A stretch of DNA of 64,000 nucleotides from UBA5066 sp048500275 (GCA_048500275.1 JASNYI010000003.1:682001-746000), one strand, 5' to 3'. Shown: positions 1 through 9,579, counted from the stretch's first letter. Notes: generated by a model from the letters alone, not told the origin. Made by a program: numbers and translations.

Positions 1-954
1 GAGCGTCGTCGTCCGGCCCCGCGCGGCGACAGGCTTGGCGCCGGGCCGCGACCGGCGGCCGGTCTCCTCGACGGCGGCCGTGCCCCGGTCCTCGGGGGCG
101 GCGCTCGTGAAGCCCTCGGGGACGGACGTGATCCCCCGCGCGGTCAGCCAGTCGCCGACCGGACCGAACCGGTCGGCCACGAGGCCCGCGAGGATGCTCC
201 GGGCTGCGAGCCTCGTCCCTTCGGCCGCGTCGGCCCCGACGGCGGCAGGGCCGCGCGCGGCGTCGAGGAGCCGCGCGACGCGCGGCGAGACGACGGCCGT
301 CTCGAAGGTCCCGGTCAGGTTCACCGGCTTCACGAGGATCTCCGCGATCCAGGAGAGGTCCTCGCGGTAGAAGCTCTTCCGGTAGACCTCGTCCCTCACC
401 TCCCGCGCCGAGGCCCCTCCCCGGGCGAGGAGCTCGTCGACTTCCGGGTCCTCGAGCGCCAGGACCGCGTCGAGGAGGTGGCGGGTGTCGACGTAGGCTT
501 CCCGGCGGGCCGCCGCCCGCTCCGCGGCGGTGCGGACGAGGGGCTCGACGGCCGCGCCTTCCCAGTGGGTCACCGCGAGGGGCTCGAACGGGGGCGGCGC
601 GGCGAGCGGGCTCGTCAGGTAGACCTGCACGGGCGTCAGGGAGACGAGGAAGAGGTCGCCGGACTTGACCTCGGTCTCGGTCGTCACGGCCTGCTGGGCG
701 GCGAACGTCCCGTTCGAGCTGCCAAGGTCGCGGAGGAAGATGCGCCCCTGCGTGAACCGCACCTCCGCGTGCGAGCCGGAGACTCCGGCGGAGACGGAAA
801 GGACGAGGTGGTTGCGCTCTTTCGACTGGCGATCGAACGGCAGCCGCCCGATGCGCACGAGCTGCATCGCCTGCCGCGCTTCGGCGGCGTAGCGCAGCCC
901 TTCCATCGGGCCGAGCCACACCTCGAGGGTCAGGGAACGGGGAGGGACGCTCAA
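1..954 (-). CDS. FHA domain protein with Clp-N-like C-terminal region (3' end outside window)
   Basis: The reading frame is open from a TTG start to the window edge (318 codons, no stop), so the C-terminus is missing. The TTG has a GGAGG about 7 nt upstream. An FHA phosphothreonine-recognition domain fills roughly residues 30-110: IGR at 35-37, SH at 61-62 and LGSSNGTF at 77-84. After it, about residues 150-290 hold two helical stretches (one with RHLLDAVLALEDPEVDELLA) that resemble the double Clp-N repeat used by Clp ATPases to bind substrates; that assignment is by eye and weaker. It lies just downstream of a kinase-like gene on the same strand, so it may read phosphorylation or act with that partner. 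The role is inferred. Confidence 0.8.
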   Translation of the reverse strand, partial: MSVPPRSLTLEVWLGPMEGLRYAAEARQAMQLVRIGRLPFDRQSKERNHLVLSVSAGVSGSHAEVRFTQGRIFLRDLGSSNGTFAAQQAVTTETEVKSGDLFLVSLTPVQVYLTSPLAAPPPFEPLAVTHWEGAAVEPLVRTAAERAAARREAYVDTRHLLDAVLALEDPEVDELLARGGASAREVRDEVYRKSFYREDLSWIAEILVKPVNLTGTFETAVVSPRVARLLDAARGPAAVGADAAEGTRLAARSILAGLVADRFGPVGDWLTARGITSVPEGFTSAAPEDRGTAAVEETGRRSRPGAKPVAARGRTTTL

Positions 955-1072
955 CGGTCTCCTCCGTGGAAGGAGCGATACGCCTGCACCTCGGGGGAGG
1001 AGACGGACGGCTTGAAGGACACAGTGGTCGGATCTTACCCTCGGTCCACCGGGGCCGCGACCCGGCGCCGCG

Positions 1073-3205
1073 TCAGGGGCGCGACGCCGCTTCCGACTCC
1101 GCCTCGAGAAGCTCCGCGAGGACGTCCTGGATCTCGAAGTGGAGCGGCTGGCGGTGCACGAGCAGCGACCGCAGCTCGGCGACGACCTCGTCCGTCTCCC
1201 GGAGCGCCTGCTCGACTCGGCCGGTCGGGTCCTCGGGGACGAAGTCGCCCGGTGCGGTCGCGATCGAGAAGCCGGGAATCCTCGTGACGAGGCGGAGGCC
1301 GAGGAGCACCGACCGCTCGTAGAGGGCGGGAGGAATCGCGTTCGGGCGCCCCGGGACGCGGTCCTCGTCCTTCCAGAAGACGCGCGAACGGTCGAAGAGG
1401 GCCGCGGTCGCGGGCTCGTTCTCGAGGGCCGCCTTCAGGCGCGGCAGGGGGTCCCCCTCCTTCGTCCGGGCCGCGGCGGTCGCCGCCCGCTGGATGGACT
1501 GGAGGACGAGCGGGAAGTCGGTCCGTTCGCCGCCGGCGAGGACGCGGAGAAGGAGGACGCCGAGCGAGTGGAGGTCGGACGGAGCGCCGAAACGCGGGTA
1601 GACCTTGTAGCGCGCGCCCGGCAGACGCACGCCGAAGGAGCGGCGGAGCCGCTTGACGGCGGCGTCGTCGAGGTCGACCGGCTCGGAGACGAAGGTCAGC
1701 TCCTCGTAGGTGGCCGGGGTTCCGGGCTTTCTCCTCACGACGAGGGCGTCGATCCCGAGGCCGAGCGCCTCGTCGGGGAAGGTGACGTGAATCCAGTCCG
1801 GCTCCTCCGGCCGCGGGAAGAGGCCGTTCGGGTCGGAGAGCCGCCCCTCGACCTTCACACCGAGGCCGGCGTCGGCCGGCTCGATGTCCGAGAGGTAGAC
1901 GTCGCCGGGCCGGCGCGCCGCGAGGCGGAACTCGAGGATCTCGGGCGCTGCGTACGGGAACATAGGCTCGTGGGGCGGCACGACGACCTCCACGCCGAAC
2001 GACGAGCTCTTCGTCGCCGAGGAGAGCCCGTGCAGCCGGACCTCGAAGGTCCAGAGGGCGGGAAGCGCCGAGCCGGCGCCGTAGCTGTCGAGCAGGACGT
2101 GCCCCGGGTGGAGGTCGAGGTGCGGCTGGCCGGTGGCGCGGTAGAAGGCGAGGACGGCCGCCGCGAGCTGGCGGAAGGCCGTCATCTTCAGGTAGAGGAC
2201 CTCGACGGCGTCGACCCCCGTCCCGTCGTGGCCGTAGAGGAAGCGGCCGGTCGGCGGAAGGGACTCGAGGAGCCACTCGACCCGTCTCCGGCACGACTCC
2301 GCCTCGAGACTCTCCGGCGCGGCCGGGGGGACGAGGTCGGCCTCGGTCCGGCCGCCGACGAAGTCGGACCACTCGTCCCACTTCACCGGCGAGAGCCCGG
2401 TCACCAGGAGCGGAGTCGGGCAGAAGGAGAAGGGGGACCAGCGCGCGGCGAAGTCACCGAGAGAGGCGCCCCCCTCCCGCCGGAGCCGCAGGGCCTCCTC
2501 GGAGGAGGCACGGGAGGCGAACCCGCGCACCTGCTCCTCGTCCCAGTCGCGGACGAGCGCCCGCGCGAGGCCCTTCAGGAGGTCTTCGGGACCGCCCACC
2601 GGGACGTCCGCCTGCTCGCCGAGGGGCTCGTGGGAGAAGACCGCGATGACCCGGTCGGTCGTCGCGCATGACGGGCACCCGACGAGCCGGTGGAGGGTCT
2701 CGAGGTACGACGGGAGCCGGCGCTCCCGGAGGAAGGCCTCGTCGGTCAGGAGCTCCAGCGGCCTGCCGCACGCGGCGCAGGGCGGAACGAAGAAGGAGCG
2801 GGAGGGCTTGTCGTAGAGGAGGGCGGGGAGCGTCGCGTCCGGGCCGCCGTCCGGCTGGAGGAGCCGCGGAAACCACGGGCTCTGGGCGCGGAGCGAGCGG
2901 AGACGCTCGCGCTCGGCGGCGAAACGCGCGAGGAGCGTCCGGTTGGTCGGGCGCGAGGAGCTCTCGGAGAGCGACTCGGGAAGGACGTTCGGCAGGATCT
3001 TCACCGCGACGAGCTCGACGACGCTGTCGGCGTCGCCCTTCAGCGCGCCGAGGTAGACGCGGCTCGTCCCCTCGTCCGAGGAGAGAGGGAGCGGGACGGG
3101 CCCTTCTTCCGCCCCGCCCGCGAGCGGGCCGAGGACGAGGTGCAGCCCGAAAGGCGACGGGGCGTCGCCCGGGGGGAGGAGGCGGGCGGTGGGAAGGCTC
3201 TTCAC
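1073..3205 (-). CDS. Protein-kinase-like protein (probable pseudokinase) with inserted zinc ribbon
   Basis: About 710 aa. GTG start chosen because GGGAGG lies 6 nt upstream; an in-frame start 15 codons earlier (3250) is possible. Kinase landmarks are present in order but degenerate: AVK lysine near residue 69, an HLD triad near 362-364 in place of HRD (Asp kept, following Lys and Asn changed to His), no recognisable DFG (the place reads VRLHGL), APE near 420 and an alpha-F-like SDLHSLGVLLL near 543. Two insertions separate these parts: a stretch with CxxC pairs near 143/146 and 177/180 (zinc ribbon), and about 110 residues between APE and helix F. The FHA gene follows on the same strand. Loss of DFG suggests a pseudokinase; the substrate or binding partner is unknown. 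Confidence 0.72.
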   Translation of the reverse strand: MKSLPTARLLPPGDAPSPFGLHLVLGPLAGGAEEGPVPLPLSSDEGTSRVYLGALKGDADSVVELVAVKILPNVLPESLSESSSRPTNRTLLARFAAERERLRSLRAQSPWFPRLLQPDGGPDATLPALLYDKPSRSFFVPPCAACGRPLELLTDEAFLRERRLPSYLETLHRLVGCPSCATTDRVIAVFSHEPLGEQADVPVGGPEDLLKGLARALVRDWDEEQVRGFASRASSEEALRLRREGGASLGDFAARWSPFSFCPTPLLVTGLSPVKWDEWSDFVGGRTEADLVPPAAPESLEAESCRRRVEWLLESLPPTGRFLYGHDGTGVDAVEVLYLKMTAFRQLAAAVLAFYRATGQPHLDLHPGHVLLDSYGAGSALPALWTFEVRLHGLSSATKSSSFGVEVVVPPHEPMFPYAAPEILEFRLAARRPGDVYLSDIEPADAGLGVKVEGRLSDPNGLFPRPEEPDWIHVTFPDEALGLGIDALVVRRKPGTPATYEELTFVSEPVDLDDAAVKRLRRSFGVRLPGARYKVYPRFGAPSDLHSLGVLLLRVLAGGERTDFPLVLQSIQRAATAAARTKEGDPLPRLKAALENEPATAALFDRSRVFWKDEDRVPGRPNAIPPALYERSVLLGLRLVTRIPGFSIATAPGDFVPEDPTGRVEQALRETDEVVAELRSLLVHRQPLHFEIQDVLAELLEAESEAASRP

Positions 3206-3286
3206 TTCGGCCCTCCCGCCCGCCGCGCCGAACGAACGAACGGCACGCACGCGCTCACCACTGGCAAGTCCTCCGGTAGGGCGAGT

Positions 3287-5350
3287 CTAACCTCCCTCGG
3301 ACCCGCGACCTTCGCCGGGCGACTCCGGGCCCCGCCTGAGGAGCCTCGCCACGAGGAGGAGGAGCGCGACGACGGCGCCCACGAGGGCCGCCTGGAAGAG
3401 CTTCGACCCCGTCTCCTCCTTCTCCGTCTCGACCCCTCCGGCCGGCGGGGGCGCGAGGGCCGCCTCCACCGCCGGCGCGCCGAGGAGCCGCGGAGCGAGC
3501 AGCTCGAGATCGTACCGCGGCGAGGCGAGGCCCGCCTGCCCCTGGACGAGCGCGAGGGAAGCCCCTTCCTCCCGCACGAAGCGCAGGCGGTGCGCCGGCA
3601 GCAGCAGCGATGCACGGACGACGGGGAGGGGCGCGTTGTCGCCGTCGTCGATCGAGACGTAGAGCGTCCGCCCCTCCCCCGCGGGGAGGGGGAGGAGCAG
3701 GGAGGGCGCGGCGCGCTCGGGGTCCGCGCTCTCCCAGTCGTCCGCGGCGACCGTGGCGAGGGCCTCCGCGGTCTCGGGCCGCCACCCGAGCCGCTCCCTG
3801 AGGAGCGTCACTCTGCGGGTGAAGACCCGCGCCGTGGTCGCCAGCTCGAGCCGGGCCTCGAGCAGCCTCTCGAACGGCAGCTCGAGGCGGTGGAAGGAGA
3901 GGCGCCCCGCGTCGCCGGGACCGCTCCGGGGACGCGGGTCCTCGACCTTCTGGGGGGCGGGGAGCCTCACGACGATCGGCTCGCCGAGGGTCTCGACGAG
4001 GTAGGGGACCTGGCGGCCGTCCGCGGTCGCGATCCTCACGTCGGCGAGGCCCGGGCTGGCGGCGAGGACCGCGGCGTCGAGGCGCAGCGCGGTGAGGCCG
4101 GGCGGCCCGGGCGGGATCGGCCGGGAGATCCGGAAGCGGGAGAGGTCGAGCGCCGCCCCGGCCGGGAGGCCGGCGGCGCCGGCCCCGGGCGGCTCCGCCG
4201 CCGCTGCCTTCGTCTCGCCCCAGACCGCGGCCGCGGGTCGCGGGTCGTCCCCCCGCGTGACGGCCGGCCGAATCGCCTCGAGGTCGTAGCGCGGGCGGGA
4301 GAGGCCGGGGGCGCCGAAGCGTGCCGTCAGCGGCGCACCGTCGAGGCTCTCGAAGTAGATCCACGGGAGCCCCTCGTAGCGGGCCGTCACCGCCGCGATG
4401 TCGAGTGGCGGGTTCCCCGCGTCCGCGACGACGAGCTCGAGCTCCGCCTCGGCCGGGGGCGCGATGCGGATCGCCATCTCCGCCGCAGCCGCGTCGTCGC
4501 GCTCGGCGCGCCGCAGCGTGGCCGAGCCGAGCCGGTACGGGACGAGACGGCCGCCGGAGAGGCGCGACTCGAGGACGGTCGCCTCCCGGAGGACGTTTCC
4601 CGACCGGACGGCGATCTCGACCGCGCCAACCGGCAAGCCGGCAGCCGGAAGCCCGAGGCGGTACCGGCTGACCCCCGGCTCGCTCTCGCGACGTTCGAAG
4701 CGGATCGGTTCGCGGAGCGGCTCCGGCACCCCGCCCGAACCGGCAAGGCGCGCCTCGACCTTAGCCGGCAGGGGAACGCGGCCGCTCTTCGCGTCGTTCC
4801 ACGCGAGTCGCAGCCAGCGGTGCTCCCCTTCGGGGAAGGAGATCTCGGTCCCCGAAAGGCCCTCTTCGGGCAGGTCGAAGAGCGTCCCCTCGGCGACGAC
4901 GACGGTCCACCGGGCCCGGTCGCCGCTCCCCTCGAGGCGAAGCCTCTTGAGGAACGGTGCCGGAAGCCCCTCGACGCGGAGCCGGTCGATCCGCCGGAGG
5001 ACCCCGAGGTCGGCCTCGAACCCGCTCGCGACCTTCGTCGAGGGGATCGGCAACAGGGCGGCGCGGACCCACTCGGGCTCCCGCACCGGCGGCTGCAGCA
5101 GGAGGTACGGAACCTCGCGCCCCTCCGCGTCGAAGAGGCGCAGGTCGGAGAGGAGCGCCGCGCCGGAGCGCGCCGAGGAGCCCGCGAGGAGAGCGCCGTC
5201 GACGGCGAGGCGGTTCGGGCCGGGCCCGCCGGGGGTGATCGGCCGCTCATGGTCGAACGGGCGGGGGGCGGGGCGCAGGCCCTCCTCCCCCGCGGCGGCA
5301 AGCGCGGCGGCGAGGAAGGCGAGAGGCAGGAGGCGTCGGGTCGGCGTCAT
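3287..5350 (-). CDS. DUF3999 family exported membrane-anchored protein
   Basis: About 687 aa. The ATG overlaps the stop of the upstream DUF2339 gene by 4 nt (ATGA), so the two are translationally coupled. There is an N-terminal signal peptide (MTPTRRLLPLAFLAAALAAA), a long beta-rich extracytoplasmic region with repeated patterns such as 'LP..K.LRLEGSGDRARW', and one C-terminal membrane helix (LFQAALVGAVVALLLLVARLL) followed by a short basic tail. DUF3999 proteins commonly sit next to DUF2339 proteins, as here, which supports the call. The biochemical function is not known. The longer open frame upstream of the ATG is the antisense-like shadow of the DUF2339 gene and is not included. Confidence 0.8.
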   Translation of the reverse strand: MTPTRRLLPLAFLAAALAAAGEEGLRPAPRPFDHERPITPGGPGPNRLAVDGALLAGSSARSGAALLSDLRLFDAEGREVPYLLLQPPVREPEWVRAALLPIPSTKVASGFEADLGVLRRIDRLRVEGLPAPFLKRLRLEGSGDRARWTVVVAEGTLFDLPEEGLSGTEISFPEGEHRWLRLAWNDAKSGRVPLPAKVEARLAGSGGVPEPLREPIRFERRESEPGVSRYRLGLPAAGLPVGAVEIAVRSGNVLREATVLESRLSGGRLVPYRLGSATLRRAERDDAAAAEMAIRIAPPAEAELELVVADAGNPPLDIAAVTARYEGLPWIYFESLDGAPLTARFGAPGLSRPRYDLEAIRPAVTRGDDPRPAAAVWGETKAAAAEPPGAGAAGLPAGAALDLSRFRISRPIPPGPPGLTALRLDAAVLAASPGLADVRIATADGRQVPYLVETLGEPIVVRLPAPQKVEDPRPRSGPGDAGRLSFHRLELPFERLLEARLELATTARVFTRRVTLLRERLGWRPETAEALATVAADDWESADPERAAPSLLLPLPAGEGRTLYVSIDDGDNAPLPVVRASLLLPAHRLRFVREEGASLALVQGQAGLASPRYDLELLAPRLLGAPAVEAALAPPPAGGVETEKEETGSKLFQAALVGAVVALLLLVARLLRRGPESPGEGRGSEGG

Positions 5351-8300
5351 TCCTTCTCCCGGTGAGCGAGGACGAACTTCTGGAGCGCGACGGCGACGAG
5401 GGCGAGCGAGACCGCGAGCCCCACGAACGAGGCGACGCGGTAGAGCCCGCCGAGGCGCCCGAGGTCGTGGAGGAACGCCTTCAGGACCGTCACGACGAGG
5501 AGGGCGAGGGCCGCGATCCGCGCGGAGCGGCTCTTCCCGGCGATGCCCGCGGCGAGGAGGGCGACGCCGAAGACGGCCCAGCCGAGCGTGTAGGCGAGGT
5601 CCTCGGCGAGCGAGGCCCCGCCCGCGACGTTGAAGGTGAGGGTCGGCCCCGTCGCGAACCAGTCGGCGATCTGGATGTTGAGGAGCGCGAAGAGGAGGAT
5701 CGTCCCGAGCGCGACCTGGGCCGAGGAGGCGCGCACGCGCCCTCCCGCCAGCTCGTCGGCGGTGCCCCGGAGGAACCGCGCGGCGAGGAAGAGGGCCACG
5801 GCCGGCACGAGGTAGGCGTAGAGGTACCAGTTCAGGATCGGCGTCGCGCTCCGCGCGTGGTAGGTCAGGACCGCGTCGTTCAGGACGAGGCGGACGAAGA
5901 CGACCGCCGACAGGCCCGCCGAGGCGAGGAGGAGGCCGCGGTGGGGGATGCGCGTGTAGAGCCAAGCGAGCGCCGCCGCCTCGAGAGCCCAGCCGATGGT
6001 GATCCACTCCTTGTCGAGCTGGAGCGGGATGGCGATCGTCACGAACGCGAGCGCGGCCCCCGCCACGAGGGCGAGGCGGCCGAGGTCGCGCGCCGGGGGC
6101 GCCTCCACCCGCAGGAGCGCCACGAGGAGGAGAGCCAGCGCCCCGGCGATGCCGACCGGCAGGACGCCGACGAAGGCATCCCATCCGGCCTCCGCGAAGC
6201 TCGCGCGGCCGAGGAGGAAGAACGCCGCGCTCGCGAGGACCGCCGCGAGCCACGGCGCCCTCTCGGCGGGCGCGCGACGCGCGGCCAGCGGCGGCAGGGC
6301 GAGGAAGAGGAGCCAGAGGAGGCCGGCGAAGAGGAGGCGCGAGACGGCCCGCTCCGCGCCCGGCTCGCCCGCGTCGCCCCAGAGGTGGACGGAGAGGAAC
6401 GAGAGGCCCACGGAGAGGACCGGAAGGCCGTGCCACCCCTCCCGCGTCGCGACGAGAAGGAGCGCCCCTGCGAGGGCGAGGTGCGCCACGACGAGGAACG
6501 CGAAGTCGGGCCGGCCGTCCCGCATCCCCGAAAAGAGCGCCACGAGCTGCCCCAGGAAGAGCGCCGCGACCGACCCGGCCGCGACGGCCGAGCGGAGCGC
6601 CTCGCCCCCCTTCGGCGCCCTCGGCGAGAGGGCGCGCCCGAGGAGGCCGAGGCCGGCGACGCCGAGCGCCGAGGCGAGGGCCACGGCCGGCCACGGCGCT
6701 GCCGGGACAGCTGAGACGAAGACGAGAAGGACGACCTGGGAAAGGACGAGGGCGACGGCCAGGAGCGCGCCGACCCCCGTGGCGAACGCCGCGGCCGCCA
6801 GGGCGAGGTCGAGGACGAGGAGGACGCCCAGGACCGGCCACGGCGGGACGGCGAGAGACGGCTGCGTGACGACGAAGAGGAGGAAGAGGTGCCCCACCAG
6901 GCCGAGGTGGATCCCGTTCGGCCCTCCCGCCTCCCCCGCACCCGTCTTCGCGCGGACGAAGGCGCCTCCCCCGACGACGACGAGGGCGAAGCCGAGGACG
7001 ACGAGGAGGCCCGGGACGAGGAGCGTCCCGAGCGGGACGGTCATCCACCAGACGGCGAGGACGCCCCACGAGAGGAGGACGCCGAGGAGCGTCGCGACCG
7101 GGAACCGTCCGGCCGCCCCCTCGGCGAAGAGGCCGACGTTCAGGACCGCGAGGAGGAGCGCGAGGCCCCAGAGAGCCGAGGCGGCGACGGGACCGGCCGC
7201 AAGGAAGAGGAGGAGCGCGAGCGCGGCGAAGAGGAGGACGACCGAAAGGCCTCCCGGCTTCAGGGATCTCCCGAAGCGGCGCGCCGCGAGCGGAACGCCG
7301 AGGTAGAAGAGCGAGAAGACGCCGTAGAGCGCGAGGCCGGGGAGGAGCCGCTCCGGCGTCAGGTGCTTCGCCGACCAGACCGCCTCGGCCACGAGCGCGA
7401 AGAACGCGCCGGCGAAAAAGACGCCCCCCTCCTCCCGGAGGATCGCGTACGCCGCGCAGAGCGCGAGCAGGACGAACACGACGCCGAAGAGGAGGCCCGG
7501 GGCCGCCGCTCGCGGCTCGACCGCGGCGAGGACCGGCGCGAGGGACAGGAGGAGGGGTGCCGCGTACACGGCACCCGCCCCCGTCGCGTCGAGCGGCCGC
7601 CCCGCCTTCCGGGCCACGAACGGCGCGGCGAGGTAGAAGACGACGAAGAGGCCGAGGAAGGCGAGGACCGACGGCCAGGCTCCCGGCGCGTAGCTCCGGA
7701 AGGCCCAGACGACGAAGACGAGGAGCGAAGCGAGCCCGCCCGCGAGGTGGAGGGTCGTGGGGCCACGCCAGACGGAGACGGCGAAGAGGCCGGCCGCGAG
7801 GAGGAAGAGGAAACCGAAGAGGAGCTCGTGTCGGGCGCCGTAGGCCGGGACGGCCGCAAGGAAGACGGCGAACGCCAGCGGGAGGAGCCCCGCCAGGTGC
7901 GCCGAGCCCTCGAAGAGCGGCGCCTTCCCCTCCTTTCCCTCCTTCTCGGGCCTCCCGAGGGCGAGGCCCGCGTAGAGGACGAGCGGGAAGACGAGGAAGA
8001 CCCCGGCCGCGATCCCGAGCTTGCCCTCCGTGAGGAACTTCGCGACCCAGGCCCACTGGTAGAGCGCCGTGAGGACCGCGCAGAGGACCGTGAGGACCGG
8101 CCACTTCTTCCTGTGCGCCACCCAGGCGAGACCGGCGTTCAGGAGAAGGAGGTAGCCGAAAAGGCCGAACGGCCGGTCCTCTCCCGTGGAGAGGAGGGCC
8201 GGCGTGGCGAAGCCGCCGACGAGGCCGAGGAGGGCGATGAAGACGGAATCGCGCCGCACCGAGAGGAGGACCGCGACCGCGGTCACGAGCGCCATGAGGC

Positions 8301-9195
8301 CGAACGTCGGGATCGCGGGAACGAGCTTCCAGAGGGCGTGCGCGGCGAAGAACGTGGAGAAGAGGACCGCGATGGCCGCCCCGTCGAGGGCGTTCGCCGT
8401 CACGGGGTACTTCCGGGCCGCCTTCAGCTCGCACCCCACCAGGAGGCCGATGCCGGCGAGGAGGCCGATCGCCATCTGCAGCGGCGGGGTCAGCCAGCCG
8501 TGGGTGATGGAGTAGCGCAGGAAGGAGACGGCGGCCACCACGAGCATGACCGCGGCCACCCAGGAGAAGAGCTTGACGCCGACGAGGCTCTCCCAGTCGA
8601 ACGGCTTCGACGGGGCCGCGGGCGCCGCGGGAGGCCGTCGCGGCACGGCGGGGCGCGGCGGGGGCGGCGCGGCGCCGGCCGGCGGGCTCGGGTACGGCGG
8701 CGCCGCGGGGGCCGCGGGAGGCCCGGGGACGGCGGCCGCGGGAGGAAGGGGCGGAGCGGGAGGCGGCGGAGGCGGCGGCACCGCCGCCGGAGGCGCGCTC
8801 GCCGGCTGCGGAAGGACCGGGAGCCGGTCGGTCTCTTCCCCCGCCGGGGCAGCAGAAGGCCCGGGGGCGGGCGGTGCCGTCGCCGGTGGGGCCGCGACGG
8901 CGGGAGGACGCGAGACCGGGGGAACCGCCGCATCCCTCGCGATGGAGGGAACGGGAGCGGGAACCGGCGGGGGCTCGGCCGGCGCCGCCGGGCCAGCCGG
9001 AGCCGCCCTCGACGCGCGCAGCTCGCCCGTCAGCTCGTGGAGGTGCCTTTCGAGCAGGGCATTCGATCGCTCCAGCTTCGCGGTGCGGTTCTCGAGCGCC
9101 GTCACGCGGCTCCTGGCGACGAGGGAGACGACGAGCGAGACGACGGGCGCGAGGACGAGCGCCAACGCCAGGAGGAAGAGGAAGACCTCCGTCAC
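5347..9195 (-). CDS. DUF2339 family large polytopic membrane protein
   Basis: 1282 aa from a GTG start preceded by GAGGA. Residues 1-30 form a membrane helix, 31-60 a coiled-coil-like stretch, about 65-195 a very Pro/Ala-rich linker, and the remainder more than 20 closely spaced hydrophobic helices joined by short basic loops, ending in a charged HREKE tail. This is the typical layout of DUF2339 proteins: an anchored N-terminus, a low-complexity spacer and a giant hydrophobic block. It is coupled to the DUF3999 gene by a 4-nt overlap and the two probably form one membrane complex. The function is not established; a link to envelope homeostasis is only a guess. Confidence 0.85.
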   Translation of the reverse strand: MTEVFLFLLALALVLAPVVSLVVSLVARSRVTALENRTAKLERSNALLERHLHELTGELRASRAAPAGPAAPAEPPPVPAPVPSIARDAAVPPVSRPPAVAAPPATAPPAPGPSAAPAGEETDRLPVLPQPASAPPAAVPPPPPPPAPPLPPAAAVPGPPAAPAAPPYPSPPAGAAPPPPRPAVPRRPPAAPAAPSKPFDWESLVGVKLFSWVAAVMLVVAAVSFLRYSITHGWLTPPLQMAIGLLAGIGLLVGCELKAARKYPVTANALDGAAIAVLFSTFFAAHALWKLVPAIPTFGLMALVTAVAVLLSVRRDSVFIALLGLVGGFATPALLSTGEDRPFGLFGYLLLLNAGLAWVAHRKKWPVLTVLCAVLTALYQWAWVAKFLTEGKLGIAAGVFLVFPLVLYAGLALGRPEKEGKEGKAPLFEGSAHLAGLLPLAFAVFLAAVPAYGARHELLFGFLFLLAAGLFAVSVWRGPTTLHLAGGLASLLVFVVWAFRSYAPGAWPSVLAFLGLFVVFYLAAPFVARKAGRPLDATGAGAVYAAPLLLSLAPVLAAVEPRAAAPGLLFGVVFVLLALCAAYAILREEGGVFFAGAFFALVAEAVWSAKHLTPERLLPGLALYGVFSLFYLGVPLAARRFGRSLKPGGLSVVLLFAALALLLFLAAGPVAASALWGLALLLAVLNVGLFAEGAAGRFPVATLLGVLLSWGVLAVWWMTVPLGTLLVPGLLVVLGFALVVVGGGAFVRAKTGAGEAGGPNGIHLGLVGHLFLLFVVTQPSLAVPPWPVLGVLLVLDLALAAAAFATGVGALLAVALVLSQVVLLVFVSAVPAAPWPAVALASALGVAGLGLLGRALSPRAPKGGEALRSAVAAGSVAALFLGQLVALFSGMRDGRPDFAFLVVAHLALAGALLLVATREGWHGLPVLSVGLSFLSVHLWGDAGEPGAERAVSRLLFAGLLWLLFLALPPLAARRAPAERAPWLAAVLASAAFFLLGRASFAEAGWDAFVGVLPVGIAGALALLLVALLRVEAPPARDLGRLALVAGAALAFVTIAIPLQLDKEWITIGWALEAAALAWLYTRIPHRGLLLASAGLSAVVFVRLVLNDAVLTYHARSATPILNWYLYAYLVPAVALFLAARFLRGTADELAGGRVRASSAQVALGTILLFALLNIQIADWFATGPTLTFNVAGGASLAEDLAYTLGWAVFGVALLAAGIAGKSRSARIAALALLVVTVLKAFLHDLGRLGGLYRVASFVGLAVSLALVAVALQKFVLAHREKE

Positions 9196-9219
9196 GGGAT
9201 CCTCAAGCCGGGCGCGCCC

Positions 9220-9447
9220 CTATTCCTCGGGGAGGTCCTCGTCGTCGACGTCTCCGTCGCCGCCGAAGAAGAACGAGTCGCCGCAGGGCCGGCTGCAGTA
9301 GGTCCGGGAGCCGATCCGGTAGGCGCAGTAGGTGCAGAACGACTTGCCGCACACGGGGCAGCGGTCCAGCTCCGCCGGTTCGCAGATCCGCTCGCAACGA
9401 CTGCAGACGTCGCTCCGGGCGCCTTCGCCATCGTTCGTGAGGGCCAT
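9220..9447 (-). CDS. Small zinc-ribbon protein
   Basis: 75 aa. Cysteine pairs in the patterns CSRCERIC, CPVCGKSFCTYC and YCSRPC suggest one or two zinc-binding knuckles; the tail is strongly acidic (GDGDVDDEDLPEE). The frame stays open upstream across the antisense of the tRNA gene, which creates a spurious extension; the ATG at 9447 is preferred because everything before it is tRNA or intergenic. No Shine-Dalgarno is visible, but TATGAT lies exactly 6 nt upstream of the ATG, which would suit a leaderless message. It ends 24 nt before the DUF2339 start on the same strand and may head that operon. Function unknown. Confidence 0.7.
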   Translation of the reverse strand: MALTNDGEGARSDVCSRCERICEPAELDRCPVCGKSFCTYCAYRIGSRTYCSRPCGDSFFFGGDGDVDDEDLPEE

Positions 9448-9453
9448 GCCGAC

Positions 9454-9459
9454 ATCATA
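9454..9459 (-). promoter_or_regulatory. Candidate -10 element for the zinc-ribbon gene
   Basis: TATGAT on the minus strand, 6 nt before the ATG at 9447. No clear -35 is visible. The spacing would place the transcription start at or next to the initiation codon. Confidence 0.35.
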
Positions 9460-9503
9460 CGTCCGCGGATCTGGTACCATTCGCGGCTCTGCGGCCGGCT
9501 CGT

Positions 9504-9579
9504 GGCGATGTAGCTCAGTCGGTAGAGCGGGGGTCTCATAAGCCCTGTGTCGGCGGTTCGAGTCCGCCCATCGCCACCA
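9504..9579 (+). tRNA. tRNA with CAT anticodon, probably elongator tRNA-Met
   Basis: 76 nt with all arms: acceptor GGCGATG pairing with CATCGCC, D arm GCTCAGTCGGTAGAGC, anticodon loop CTCATAA, T arm GGCGG-TTCGAGT-CCGCC, discriminator A and an encoded CCA. The CAT anticodon allows Met or, if C34 becomes lysidine, minor Ile. The GGCG acceptor start resembles elongator Met tRNAs, and the G27-U43 pair does not fit the U27-A43 preference described for TilS substrates, so Met is preferred. The next gene downstream on the same strand is tilS. Confidence 0.93.

Noticed and set aside
3287..4364. Overlapping minus-strand 369-codon frame
   Set aside because: Arg/Pro/Gly-rich, no motif, and fully inside the DUF3999 gene in another frame.
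5351..8434. N-terminal extension of the DUF3999 gene to 1715 codons
   Set aside because: This part is an Arg/Pro/Gly-rich shadow of the DUF2339 gene; the ATG at 5350 starts a normal signal peptide.
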